A stretch of 64,000 nt of DNA from Bermanella marisrubri (GTDB taxonomy: Bacteria > Pseudomonadota > Gammaproteobacteria > Pseudomonadales > Oceanobacteraceae). Both the position numbers and the translations under genes were made by a program. The stretch covers positions 62,001 to 126,000 of the forward strand of contig NZ_CP051183.1 of the NCBI RefSeq assembly GCF_012295615.1. The letters are read 5' to 3'. Below are positions 1-10,600 of this stretch, one piece after another. Position 1 is the stretch's first letter, and every line of letters begins with the position of its first letter. Below the pieces are notes generated by a model. That model saw only the letters and a program-made list of their open reading frames with translations, searched no databases and had not been told where the DNA came from.

Positions 1-1407
1 TTCAATCCACAACATGAACGGTGCCTGACGCAGCTCCACGGATTCCATTAATACCCAATACAAGGCAATGAAGACTGGCATTTGCACTAAGATTGGTAAA
101 CAACCACCCAGTGGATTGATCTTCTCTTTCTTATAGAGATTCATCATTTCTTTACTGAGCTGCTCACGGTTGTCAGCGTATTGTTCTTTAATGGCAGTTA
201 GCTTGGGAGCTACGCGACGCATATTTGCCATAGAACGATAGCTCGCTGCTGAAAGCGGGAAAAACGCTAACTTTACTAGGATGGTTAGCATGATAATGGC
301 CCAACCCCAGTTACCGGCAATGTCATGCATTAGCTGTAGCAACCAGAATAACGGTTGCGCAACCCACCATAGCCAACCATAGTCGATGGTCAGATCTAAA
401 TGCTCAGCAATTTCAGCTAAACGATCTTGGTCTTTAGGCCCCAAATATAATTGAGTCGAAGTACCGCCTTGGGTGCCTGGCTCAACTTGAAGAGCACTAT
501 CATAATAACCAACTAAGTAATGACCAGACGCTTTACGGGTATTATAAACATGGGCTTCATCTTTAGACGGTACCCAAGCACCAAGGAAATAGTGCTGTAA
601 AAACGCGATCCACCCACCTTCGATTTTTTCTTTAAATGGATCTTCTTCTATATCGTCAAAATCCATTTTGAAATAGCGCTCAGAAGGACGCGTTACCGCA
701 GCACCCAAAAACGACGCCATGCCCATAGATTCCATACTTGACGGATCAACACTGCGATCGCGCTTAAACTGAGCATAAAAGTTTGCTTGCCAAGGTTCTT
801 GGCTTTGGTTGTCGATGCGGAAACCTACATCGATTAAGTATTCGCCACGGTTTATGGTGAATACTTTTTCGATTTTCACGTTATTTTGTGTGGTCGCTAA
901 CACGACTTGAATCTGATCCTGACCATCAGCTAAGTTGTACTCGGTTTTCTCGACGCTGTATTGAGCGCGGCCTTTCTTATCTATGCCATTTTTGCCCACA
1001 AGACCGCTCTGTGCGATGTAAGTGCGGATATTGCTTTGCTCAAGTAAAACAAACGGTACATCTTGCTGATCTACTGACAATGGATATTGTTTTAACGCCG
1101 CGTAAACGATGTCACCACCAACAGGATCAATACGGATATCTAAAACGTCGGTTTCCACTTTAATCCACTCTGTGGTGGCTTGAGTTTGTGTTTGCGGTGC
1201 ATCCATGTTGTCTTGCACAACAGGCGCATCTGAATCCGCATCACTGGTATCGGTAGGGATATCGACTTCTTGTACTGGAGACGTCAATCTCGTAATAGGT
1301 TCGGCGACTTGAGTAGGACGTTTACCATAATCCTCATTCCACTGTAGCACCAGCATGTATGAAATTACCGCTATGCCGATCAGAATGATTGCTCTTCTTG
1401 CATCCAT
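1..1407 (-). CDS. yidC: Membrane protein insertase YidC (3' part cut by window edge)
   Basis: Inserts and folds inner-membrane proteins, alone or with SecYEG. From the ATG at 1407 the protein begins MDARRAIILIGIAVISY, an N-terminal membrane anchor at about residues 6-23. A large periplasmic beta-rich domain follows (about 60-340), then the first core transmembrane segments around GNWGWAIIMLTILVK and INPLGGCLPILVQMP. The groove position that is Arg in E. coli looks like Lys here (TILVKLAFFPLS). About 469 residues are present and the last 80-100 lie beyond position 1. It follows yidD by 7 bases in the leftward rpmH-rnpA-yidD-yidC cluster, an arrangement conserved beside oriC. Identification is secure. 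Confidence 0.97.
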   Translation of the reverse strand, partial: MDARRAIILIGIAVISYMLVLQWNEDYGKRPTQVAEPITRLTSPVQEVDIPTDTSDADSDAPVVQDNMDAPQTQTQATTEWIKVETDVLDIRIDPVGGDIVYAALKQYPLSVDQQDVPFVLLEQSNIRTYIAQSGLVGKNGIDKKGRAQYSVEKTEYNLADGQDQIQVVLATTQNNVKIEKVFTINRGEYLIDVGFRIDNQSQEPWQANFYAQFKRDRSVDPSSMESMGMASFLGAAVTRPSERYFKMDFDDIEEDPFKEKIEGGWIAFLQHYFLGAWVPSKDEAHVYNTRKASGHYLVGYYDSALQVEPGTQGGTSTQLYLGPKDQDRLAEIAEHLDLTIDYGWLWWVAQPLFWLLQLMHDIAGNWGWAIIMLTILVKLAFFPLSAASYRSMANMRRVAPKLTAIKEQYADNREQLSKEMMNLYKKEKINPLGGCLPILVQMPVFIALYWVLMESVELRQAPFMLWIE

Positions 1408-1414
1408 TGTGAAT

Positions 1415-1696
1415 TTAGCTCTTCTTAATATCGTGATTGTCAGGAACAGGGTCGTATCCATGGGTGCCCCAAGGATGACAACGTCCAATTCGTTTAATAC
1501 TCAGCCACAGACCGGTTATTGGACCATGTTTTTGCAAAGCTTCGAGGGCGTATTCTGAACAAGTTGGGATGTGTCGGCAACGATTAGGTAGCATAGGGGA
1601 GATTGCAATACGATAAAAACGTATTGGTAGCGATAGAACATTCACCGCAAAAGACGGTTTTTTATCGACTTTTTTTGGATCTGGGACGGTGACCAT
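1415..1696 (-). CDS. yidD: Membrane protein insertion efficiency factor YidD
   Basis: A 93-residue protein that assists YidC-dependent membrane insertion, probably as a peripheral inner-membrane protein. The family signature is visible: an amphipathic start ([20 protein letters not shown]), then [16 protein letters not shown] and [17 protein letters not shown] near the C terminus, with the conserved cysteines. Its ATG lies inside the end of rnpA (35-base overlap), and yidC starts 7 bases after its stop, so translation is probably coupled along the cluster. Confidence 0.95.
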   Translation of the reverse strand: MVTVPDPKKVDKKPSFAVNVLSLPIRFYRIAISPMLPNRCRHIPTCSEYALEALQKHGPITGLWLSIKRIGRCHPWGTHGYDPVPDNHDIKKS

Positions 1697-2045
1697 GAGA
1701 TGTCCTTAACCGCGTCCACAGCTGATCTACCATGTGTCGTAGCTGATCTTTATCAAGATCTTTTGCCCCTGCCCGGGATAGCACAACACAATCAAAGTTT
1801 TCGAGTTCAGTTTGGTGATGTCGAAAACTCTCACGCACAATGCGTTTGATTTGGTTGCGATCCACTGCACGCTTGGCATGCTTTTTCGCAACGATAAGCC
1901 CGAGTCGAGCAAATCCTAAATCATTACGTCGAGCAAGGATTAGGATTTGCTTAGTTTGGGCCTTGGCGTCAGCGCCATCGAATACCCGACGATAGTCCCC
2001 AGCCGTCAGAAGCCTTACTTGGCGTGGGAATACCGTGTTGGTCAT
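1662..2045 (-). CDS. rnpA: Ribonuclease P protein component
   Basis: The 127-residue basic protein that joins the RNase P RNA to remove 5' leaders from pre-tRNAs. The [14 protein letters not shown] start and the central RNR-type motif ([22 protein letters not shown], about residues 54-75) are typical. It lies 3 bases after rpmH, as in nearly all bacteria, and overlaps yidD at its 3' end. Its length is normal. Confidence 0.97.
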   Translation of the reverse strand: MTNTVFPRQVRLLTAGDYRRVFDGADAKAQTKQILILARRNDLGFARLGLIVAKKHAKRAVDRNQIKRIVRESFRHHQTELENFDCVVLSRAGAKDLDKDQLRHMVDQLWTRLRTSHGHRPRSKKSR

Positions 2046-2048
2046 AAG

Positions 2049-2183
2049 TTAAGCAGAAAGTTGCTTACGACCTTTCGCACGACGACGATTTAGAACCTGA
2101 CGTCCGTTTTTAGTTGCCATACGAGCACGGAAACCGTGGGTGCGTTTGCGCTTTAATACGCTAGGTTGGAAAGTACGTTTCAT
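2049..2183 (-). CDS. rpmH: 50S ribosomal protein L34
   Basis: Encodes 44 residues: it starts [18 protein letters not shown], continues [21 protein letters not shown] and ends KQLSA. This is the complete L34 sequence pattern, a very basic protein of the large ribosomal subunit. It is the first gene of the leftward rnpA-yidD-yidC cluster and borders oriC, so its promoter must lie in the AT-rich stretch from 2184. Confidence 0.98.
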   Translation of the reverse strand: MKRTFQPSVLKRKRTHGFRARMATKNGRQVLNRRRAKGRKQLSA

Positions 2184-2658
2184 AAACCGGCTCTCACTAT
2201 TGAGTTCAATAAAAAATAAGGCAGCGGATTGTATTGAAAACAGCCAATATATTCAATCAGAAAAGCGAATTTATTGTTATTTAATTCGAAGCGCTTTTTT
2301 ATGAAAACATTCTTAAGAAATATATAAATAATGTTTTATGTATGAATATGTATGTTTATGATTAGTTATTAATACTTAGTAGCACTTTTTCTGTTGATAA
2401 CTGACGCAAACCCTTTAAAATCAATGCTATACAGAAATGACAACTTATGAATAAAGACGGTAGAAGCTGCTAAAAAGCACCGTATAACTTGAGGACAGAA
2501 TCTTGGGTTATGCACATGCCCGTTAGATTCTTGATTTATTCACAAAAGCGTCCCGCTTATACACAAAGAAAATCCACAGCTTAGTCACCAAGTTATCTGT
2601 GGATAACTCAATATATGTTGTTACAATATTTAACCGTTTAAGAATGGAGTTACCTGCC
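2184..2658. other. oriC: Chromosomal replication origin (oriC) between rpmH and dnaA
   Basis: A non-coding stretch between divergent rpmH and dnaA, the standard oriC position in Pseudomonas-type gammaproteobacteria. About 2185-2400 is very AT-rich, with runs such as the one at 2310-2370, and suits a DNA-unwinding element. 2508-2606 holds a cluster of DnaA boxes, listed separately, and a looser box-like TGTTGATAA lies at 2392-2400. The same region must carry the rpmH and dnaA promoters. Origin function is inferred from gene context and box content; exact limits are not defined by sequence alone. Confidence 0.85.
2508..2606. promoter_or_regulatory. DnaA-box cluster upstream of dnaA
   Basis: Four perfect matches to the consensus TTATNCACA lie within 100 bases: TTATGCACA at 2508-2516, TTATTCACA at 2536-2544 and TTATACACA at 2557-2565 on the + strand, and TTATCCACA on the - strand at 2598-2606. 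The last sits in a near-palindrome (2592-2607). Weaker copies occur at about 2572-2579 and 2581-2589. The cluster should serve both origin recognition and autorepression of dnaA. Confidence 0.85.
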
Positions 2659-4119
2659 GTGCTGGCATTGTGGGAAGAATGTGTTCGCTGCTTGCAAGAT
2701 GAGCTGCCACCACAGCAATTCAATACATGGATTCGACCGCTAACCGTAGATGAAACAGATAGTGGTTTAGTCATCACTGCGCCTAACCGTTTTGTTAAAG
2801 ATTGGGTCAAAGATAAATTTTTAAATCGTATCCAATCTTTGTTAGAAGAGCTCAATGGTGGTCAGGTTTTACCATTTCAATTAGATATACATGCGAAGGG
2901 CAGTCAACCGAGTTTTGTGGCGCCGTCTGCGCAACCGGTCAAGCCTGATGAGTCAGTTAAAGCCGCCTCCTCCTCTGTAAAAGCCACTCCTTCTGCTATT
3001 AAAAGGAGTAGCGATACTGACATCGCTGTGGCCTCTAGTTCCAAGGTGGTGAAAAAAGAAACCGAGCGAAAAGTTCAGGTGGAAGGCAGTATTCAACATC
3101 AAAGCAGTCTTAATAAACGCTTTACGTTTGATACTTTTGTTGAAGGTAAGTCTAACCAGTTGGCTCATGCGGCGGCGCAGCAAGTATCGCAAAATGCGGG
3201 CGGGTCTTATAACCCGCTCTTTATATATGGTGGTGTTGGTTTAGGTAAGACCCACTTAATGCATGCTGTGGGTAACCACATTCAAGCGCAGAATCCGAAT
3301 GCCAAAGTTGTATATTTGCATAGTGAGCGCTTTGTTGCAGATATGGTTAAGGCGTTGCAATTAAACGCGATTAACGAATTTAAGCGTTATTACCGCAGTG
3401 TGGATGCATTATTAATCGATGATATCCAGTTCTTTGCTCGTAAAGAACGTAGCCAAGAAGAATTTTTCCATACCTTTAATGCCTTATTAGAGGGTGGTCA
3501 ACAAATGATATTGACCTGTGATCGCTACCCGAAAGAGATAGATGGTCTCGAGGACCGACTGAAAAGTCGTTTTGGTTGGGGTTTAACGGTTGCGGTTGAG
3601 CCTCCGGAATTAGAAACCCGTGTTGCCATTCTAATGAAAAAGGCTGAACAAGAGGGTATCGATCTGCCTCATGAAGCGGCTTTCTTTGTTGCTCAGAAAA
3701 TTCGTAGTAACGTAAGGGAGTTGGAAGGGGCGCTGAAGCGCGTGATTGCAAACTCAGCATTTACCGGATCTAAAATTACACTTCCTTTTATTAAAGAAAG
3801 TTTAAAAGATTTGTTGGCTTTGCAGGATAAGCAGGTCAGTATTGATAATATCCAACGCATCGTTGCGGAATACTACAAAATAAAAGTATCGGATTTATTA
3901 TCCAAGCGTCGCTCGCGCTCAGTAGCGAGACCACGACAAGTGGCCATGGCGCTAAGTAAAGAATTAACCAATCACAGTTTGCCTGAAATAGGCGATGCGT
4001 TTGGCGGGCGAGACCATACCACGGTCTTGCATGGTTGCCGTAAAATCAAAGAATTACGGGAAAACAGCGCCGATATTGGTGAAGATTATAAAAACCTATT
4101 GCGGTCATTGACCAGTTAA
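2659..4119 (+). CDS. dnaA: Chromosomal replication initiator protein DnaA
   Basis: The AAA+ initiator that binds DnaA boxes and opens oriC. I chose the GTG at 2659 (486 residues, starting [16 protein letters not shown]), because GGAG at 2646-2649 sits 9 bases upstream and Pseudomonas dnaA also uses GTG. An in-frame ATG at 2644 is the alternative; longer starts would run into the DnaA box at 2598. Domain I is at about 1-80, followed by a low-complexity Ser/Lys/Val linker at 90-150. Walker [10 protein letters not shown] is near 191, Walker B LLIDDIQF near 251, and the DNA-binding domain IV signature [15 protein letters not shown] is near the C terminus. dnaN follows after 13 bases. Confidence 0.96.
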   Translation: MLALWEECVRCLQDELPPQQFNTWIRPLTVDETDSGLVITAPNRFVKDWVKDKFLNRIQSLLEELNGGQVLPFQLDIHAKGSQPSFVAPSAQPVKPDESVKAASSSVKATPSAIKRSSDTDIAVASSSKVVKKETERKVQVEGSIQHQSSLNKRFTFDTFVEGKSNQLAHAAAQQVSQNAGGSYNPLFIYGGVGLGKTHLMHAVGNHIQAQNPNAKVVYLHSERFVADMVKALQLNAINEFKRYYRSVDALLIDDIQFFARKERSQEEFFHTFNALLEGGQQMILTCDRYPKEIDGLEDRLKSRFGWGLTVAVEPPELETRVAILMKKAEQEGIDLPHEAAFFVAQKIRSNVRELEGALKRVIANSAFTGSKITLPFIKESLKDLLALQDKQVSIDNIQRIVAEYYKIKVSDLLSKRRSRSVARPRQVAMALSKELTNHSLPEIGDAFGGRDHTTVLHGCRKIKELRENSADIGEDYKNLLRSLTS

Positions 4120-4132
4120 GAGCGGATAAGGC

Positions 4133-5236
4133 ATGAAACTAACGATTACTAGGGAAGCCCTACTTAAGCCACTACAATTGGTTGCCGGCGTTGTCGAGCG
4201 TCGTCAAACTCTTCCTGTCCTGTCGAATGTGCTATTAGAGGTTAAAGGCGATCAATTGTCTTTGACAGGTACAGACCTTGAGCTTGAGCTGATTGGTTCC
4301 GCAACATTATTAGAGCCAGGTGTAGATGGTGCTATTACCGTACCGGCGAAGAAATTGATGGATATTTGTAAGTCTTTGCCTGATCAAAGCACCATTGAGA
4401 TCAGTCAAGATGATCATAAAGTACAGCTTCAGACGGGGCGCAGTAAGTTTGTATTGTCCAGCCTACCTGCCAATGAATTTCCCAATATTGACGATATTGA
4501 AGCGCAGGCACAAGTGATGGTACCGCAAACCCAGTTACGTCGAATTATTGATCGTACAGCGTTTGCTATGGCACAGCAGGATGTTCGCTACTACTTGAAC
4601 GGTATGTTGATAGAAGTGAAGCCTGATGAGCTACGTGCAGTGGCTACAGACGGTCACCGTCTTGCTACCTGCGGAGTACCGGTGGAATTGGACATAGCCG
4701 ATCGCATGCAAGTGATCGTGCCACGCAAAGCGGTATTAGAGCTTGCCAAGTTGCTGATGGATCCTGAATCCAGCGTCGAGCTTTCGCTAAGCAACAATCA
4801 TGTGCGGGCTAAAGTGGGCGATTACACATTTACCTCTAAACTCGTCGATGGCAAGTTCCCAGACTACGAGCGAGTCATTCCACGTAATGGCAATAAGACT
4901 CTGATTGCCGATCGCCAGGCTTTACGCCAAGTGTTCCAGCGTACAGCTATCTTATCCAATGAAAAGTACCGTGGAGTGCGTCTACTACTTGAAAACGATA
5001 ACCTACAGGTAGTCGCTAATAACCCTGAGCAAGAGCAAGCAGAGGAAAGCATTGGTGTTGAGTTCCAGGGTGAGATGTTGGAAATTGGCTTTAATGTGAG
5101 TTATCTACAAGACGTACTAAGCGTATTGGATGGCGATGATATGAAAATGACCCTAGCTGATGCGAATTCCAGTGCGGTAATGGAAGAGGTTGAGGGTGGT
5201 GACTCACTTTACGTTGTAATGCCAATGCGACTTTAA
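4133..5236 (+). CDS. dnaN: DNA polymerase III beta sliding clamp
   Basis: A ring-forming processivity clamp of 367 residues, the normal length, with three repeated clamp folds (about 1-120, 125-245 and 246-367). The first ends near KFVLSSLPANEFPNI; the second holds the ATDGHRLA motif near 178, and the C terminus is the typical YVVMPMRL. It is placed 13 bases after dnaA and is probably cotranscribed with it. A 143-base gap without another gene separates it from recF. Confidence 0.98.
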   Translation: MKLTITREALLKPLQLVAGVVERRQTLPVLSNVLLEVKGDQLSLTGTDLELELIGSATLLEPGVDGAITVPAKKLMDICKSLPDQSTIEISQDDHKVQLQTGRSKFVLSSLPANEFPNIDDIEAQAQVMVPQTQLRRIIDRTAFAMAQQDVRYYLNGMLIEVKPDELRAVATDGHRLATCGVPVELDIADRMQVIVPRKAVLELAKLLMDPESSVELSLSNNHVRAKVGDYTFTSKLVDGKFPDYERVIPRNGNKTLIADRQALRQVFQRTAILSNEKYRGVRLLLENDNLQVVANNPEQEQAEESIGVEFQGEMLEIGFNVSYLQDVLSVLDGDDMKMTLADANSSAVMEEVEGGDSLYVVMPMRL

Positions 5237-5379
5237 TCGCTTGTATTCATTGCTCGTTTTAAGAGGGCTGATGTCTTTCCTTTATGTTTATAATCGGAAC
5301 GACTCAGTCCTTTTGTATTTTAGTCCATCCATGATGATTCTTTATTTCTTCTTTGATCGGAAACCTTGCATAAGCACTT

Positions 5380-6453
5380 ATGGCTATTGAACTTCTTATG
5401 TTGCAAGGTGTGAGAAACCTGTCTCCTACCAATGTCTCGCCATCTCCCTTGGTTAATTTAATATATGGTGAGAATGGCAGTGGCAAAACCAGCTTCTTAG
5501 AGGCTATCTATTATCTCGCTTACTGTAAGAGTTTCCGGACTCATAAGCAGAAGAACTTGATACAACATGGTCAGAATACCATGACGGGCTTTTGCCAATT
5601 ACCCCACAAACAGCTGGGGGTCGAGCGTAATCAAGAAGGGCAGAGACGCATCAAGCTCAATGGTGTGTGCTTAAACTCAGCTGCTGAGCTCGCCAGCGTT
5701 TTGCCTATCCAGTTATTGGACCCTACTATGTTTCGTTTGCTTGAAGGGTCTCCACAATTACGTCGTGAATACATTGATTGGGGAGTGTTCCACGTGGAAC
5801 CTCAATTTTTCGGCATCTGGAAACAGTTCAAACGAGCGCATCAAACACGAAATGCGTTATTGCGTGCCGGAGGTGCGAGCGAATCTGAGCGCAAAATATG
5901 GCATAGCAGTCTTTCAGATTTGGCTAATCAGATAACCTCCATGAGGATCGCATATTTAGAGAGATTAAAGCCCTTATTTGATCACTATATGGCTCGCTTA
6001 AACGATGGCTTGGGCGTCACCATGTCGTTTTATCAAGGTTGGAAGAAAGATCAGGACTATTACGAATTATTAGAATCCAGCTGGAAAAGCGACATTGAAA
6101 GCGGATACACAAAGTCTGGTCCCCAGCGCGCAGACTTGCGGATAAAGGCGGAAAACGTCCCTGCAATGGATGTTTTATCTCGTGGACAGCAGAAAATGGT
6201 TGTATGTGCGCTTAAGTTGGCTCAGGCTGACCTGTACAAACAAGTCTCTGGATCCCCCTGTATCTTCCTTGTTGATGATTTAGCAGCAGAATTGGATATT
6301 AACCATAGAAAAGCTTTATGTAGGCTGCTAGAAGAATTAAAATGTCAGGTCTTTGTTACCGCTGTTGAATCTACCCAAATCCAAGGGTGCTGGTCTCCAT
6401 CCAGTCAGCTAAAAACGTTCCACGTGGAACATGGAACAATAAATCAAGAATAA
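5380..6453 (+). CDS. recF: DNA replication and repair protein RecF
   Basis: An SMC-like ATPase that loads RecA at gaps together with RecO and RecR. Walker A GENGSGKTS is at residues 30-38, the ABC-type signature VLSRGQQKMV near 265, and Walker B IFLVDDLAAELD near 292. The protein is 357 residues, as expected. Two parS sites lie within the coding sequence, and both are read in the same frame as Phe-His-Val-Glu. The second forms part of the C-terminal tail (TFHVEHGTINQE), which extends beyond the ATPase core. gyrB starts 24 bases later. Confidence 0.96.
   Translation: MAIELLMLQGVRNLSPTNVSPSPLVNLIYGENGSGKTSFLEAIYYLAYCKSFRTHKQKNLIQHGQNTMTGFCQLPHKQLGVERNQEGQRRIKLNGVCLNSAAELASVLPIQLLDPTMFRLLEGSPQLRREYIDWGVFHVEPQFFGIWKQFKRAHQTRNALLRAGGASESERKIWHSSLSDLANQITSMRIAYLERLKPLFDHYMARLNDGLGVTMSFYQGWKKDQDYYELLESSWKSDIESGYTKSGPQRADLRIKAENVPAMDVLSRGQQKMVVCALKLAQADLYKQVSGSPCIFLVDDLAAELDINHRKALCRLLEELKCQVFVTAVESTQIQGCWSPSSQLKTFHVEHGTINQE
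5786..5801. other. parS centromere site 1 (inside recF)
   Basis: TGTTCCACGTGGAACC is a perfect 14-bp palindrome (GTTCCACGTGGAAC, 5787-5800) identical to the core of the Pseudomonas parS site bound by ParB. It is 3.2 kb from the DnaA boxes, matching the usual placement of chromosomal parS near oriC. In recF it encodes V-F-H-V-E-P. Confidence 0.9.
6416..6431. other. parS centromere site 2 (3' end of recF)
   Basis: CGTTCCACGTGGAACA contains the same perfect palindrome (6417-6430) as the site at 5786. It lies in the last codons of recF, encoding T-F-H-V-E-H, and 630 bases from site 1. I found no third complete copy in the window. Confidence 0.9.
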
Positions 6454-6477
6454 TCTGTTCTGCCAGGAGTTGCCTAA

Positions 6478-8904
<2,427 letters not shown>

Positions 8905-8942
8905 GCTGCAAGTTCTTCTTGGGTTTAGTTTCCAAGAATTAA

Positions 8943-8974
8943 AAAACCCGCTTCGAGCAATCAAAGCGGGTTTT
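8943..8974. terminator. Rho-independent terminator after gyrB, probably bidirectional
   Basis: AAAACCCGCTT and AAGCGGGTTTT pair around a loop of about 10 bases, with T runs on the + side and A runs on the left that serve the - strand. It lies between convergent gyrB and the plsC-like gene, so it can end both transcripts. Confidence 0.9.
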
Positions 8975-8997
8975 ATTTTATATCTTTTCACTTTAGT

Positions 8998-9867
8998 TTA
9001 GCGCCAAAACTGCTGCAACCATTCTTTGCCTGTACGTACCGCATGAGCCATTAAATCTTGCGCATCGATGCCCGTGTTTGGTGTTGCTAGCGTTAAATCC
9101 GTTGCTTGATCAATTTGGCTTAGCTCGTCTGTCTTGCTGAATATCCAAGCTTCTGCTTCGGCATTCACTTGCTGCCATGTCTTACCTTTTGTACTAATAG
9201 CGGGCCCAATGGCGACTTTAATCGTGCCTGGACGCTTGAACCAACGTTTGTTGATCCAATGCTCGCCACTATTGTGTGCTACAGGGATGATACTGGCGCC
9301 GGCTTCACAGGCCAGCAATGCTCCGCCTTTCTTGAAGGATTTATGCTCTCCCACAGGCACCCGTGTGCCCTCTGGAAAGATTAAAATGTCCTCGCCTTTT
9401 TGTAGCCGTTCACTACCTTTTATTAGTAGCTCTTCTGTGGCCTGCTTGCCTTTGCTGCGATTAACAAAGATGGGATTCAGCAAGGCGATGCCCCAACCAA
9501 AAAACGGAATATAAAACGCCTCTTGCTTAATCACCACGGTATTCGGGTCGAACACTGTTTGTAGATAAAGCGTCTCCCAAGGACTTTGATGCTTGCTCAT
9601 AATCACATAGCCCTTGCCATCGTTAGGCAAGTTTTCATGTCCTTGTAGCTCTACTTCAATTTTCAAAAGGTGTTTGCAAATCCACATGGTGCCATGACAG
9701 AACGTTCCGATAATTAATTTGAAACGCTTTGGGTACGAAAGGAAGGGGCCAATCGTCATGCCTAATACATAACTATTGAATGCTAACAGCGGCATCAGTA
9801 GATAAAGAGGTAGTATGCGGATGAGATCGCGCATAAAACCTAAAAAAGCTCGAAGAGAAATATCCAT
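8998..9867 (-). CDS. plsC: 1-acyl-sn-glycerol-3-phosphate acyltransferase (PlsC family)
   Basis: Adds the second acyl chain to lysophosphatidic acid at the inner membrane. A hydrophobic N terminus (about residues 17-42) precedes motif I, here KHQSPWET with His93 and Glu98 (HX4E instead of the usual HX4D), and motif III FPEGTR at 164-169. A KKGGALL/GASIIPV stretch follows. The protein has 289 residues. Its position downstream of gyrB and upstream of gmhB matches the Pseudomonas lptA gene. The acyl acceptor is inferred from the family. Confidence 0.88.
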   Translation of the reverse strand: MDISLRAFLGFMRDLIRILPLYLLMPLLAFNSYVLGMTIGPFLSYPKRFKLIIGTFCHGTMWICKHLLKIEVELQGHENLPNDGKGYVIMSKHQSPWETLYLQTVFDPNTVVIKQEAFYIPFFGWGIALLNPIFVNRSKGKQATEELLIKGSERLQKGEDILIFPEGTRVPVGEHKSFKKGGALLACEAGASIIPVAHNSGEHWINKRWFKRPGTIKVAIGPAISTKGKTWQQVNAEAEAWIFSKTDELSQIDQATDLTLATPNTGIDAQDLMAHAVRTGKEWLQQFWR

Positions 9868-9940
9868 TATCTTGAGAAACCTTAAAACTCTTAGTTTAAG
9901 CCGAAAGATTGAGGTTCGCTTGACTCAGGCAATCATGGGT

Positions 9941-10501
9941 TTAACTTGTGGTTTCGTGTTTAGACGAAATAAGCCATTCACTAAAGGCCATGAGATCATC
10001 AAATACTTGGAGATGCTCTAAGTCGACACCTTTATCTAATGTTCTTTGTCCTTTGCCAGTTAATACCAGTACCGGTTTTAAACCTTTAGATACGCCCGCT
10101 TCTAGGTCTCGAAGTGAGTCGCCTACCATGTAGCTGCCGGCAATGCTTTGATTGGCTTTCCGCTCAATTTGATCAATCAGACCTGCTTTGGGTTTGCGAC
10201 AGTCACAATGGTCATCAGGTCCATGGGGACAAAAATGAATATATTGGATCGTGCCGCCATGTTCACTGGCAAGATCCACCATTTTTTTGTGCATGGCGTT
10301 CAATGTGTTGAGATCGAAATAACCTCTAGCAATACCAGATTGGTTAGTCGCTATGGCAATTTCGTAACCGGCGTTAGTGAGTTTACCTATGGCTTCCATA
10401 GAGCGCGGCAGAGGGATCCATTCTTCAACGCTTTTCACATAGTCATCGCTGTCGTAATTTATGACTCCGTCGCGATCTAGTACGATGATGGCTTTGCTCA
10501 T
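9941..10501 (-). CDS. gmhB: D-glycero-beta-D-manno-heptose 1,7-bisphosphate 7-phosphatase
   Basis: A HAD-superfamily phosphatase in ADP-heptose synthesis for the LPS core. Motif I LDRDGVINYDS gives the nucleophile Asp9 and Asp11. The Thr/Ser motif is ATNQSG, and the zinc loop CPHGPDDHCDCRKPKAGL with its Cys/His residues is typical of GmhB. Motif IV is GDSLRDLEAG. At 186 residues it matches the family. Its neighbour plsC follows about 70 bases downstream. Cytoplasmic. Confidence 0.93.
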   Translation of the reverse strand: MSKAIIVLDRDGVINYDSDDYVKSVEEWIPLPRSMEAIGKLTNAGYEIAIATNQSGIARGYFDLNTLNAMHKKMVDLASEHGGTIQYIHFCPHGPDDHCDCRKPKAGLIDQIERKANQSIAGSYMVGDSLRDLEAGVSKGLKPVLVLTGKGQRTLDKGVDLEHLQVFDDLMAFSEWLISSKHETTS

Positions 10502-10541
10502 ATTGGTGTTCTCTAAGGTGGATCTCTAATATTCAGCTACA

Positions 10542-10572
10542 AAAAAGCCAGGTGCAACACACCCGGCTTTTT
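10542..10572 (-). terminator. Terminator downstream of glyS
   Basis: AAAAAGCCaGGTG pairs with CACCcGGCTTTTT around a five-base loop, with a single A/C mismatch. It lies 29 bases after the glyS stop and before the gmhB start on the same strand, separating the glyQS operon from gmhB-plsC. Confidence 0.8.
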
Positions 10573-10600
10573 GGCAATAACGTCTCTGCGCATTCAAATT

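Noticed and set aside
888..1163. Rightward frame of 91 codons opposite yidC
   Set aside because: Fully inside yidC on the other strand, with Arg/Cys/His-rich nonsense composition typical of an antisense shadow.
2599..2658. Longer N terminus of DnaA
   Set aside because: It would begin within a DnaA box and the added residues do not match DnaA domain I; GGAG at 2646-2649 supports the GTG at 2659.
9134..9514. Rightward frame of 126 codons opposite the plsC-like gene
   Set aside because: Shadow of plsC, whose motifs are intact on the opposite strand.
10148..10480. Rightward 110-codon frame opposite gmhB
   Set aside because: The reverse strand carries the intact HAD motifs of gmhB; this frame has no recognisable domain.
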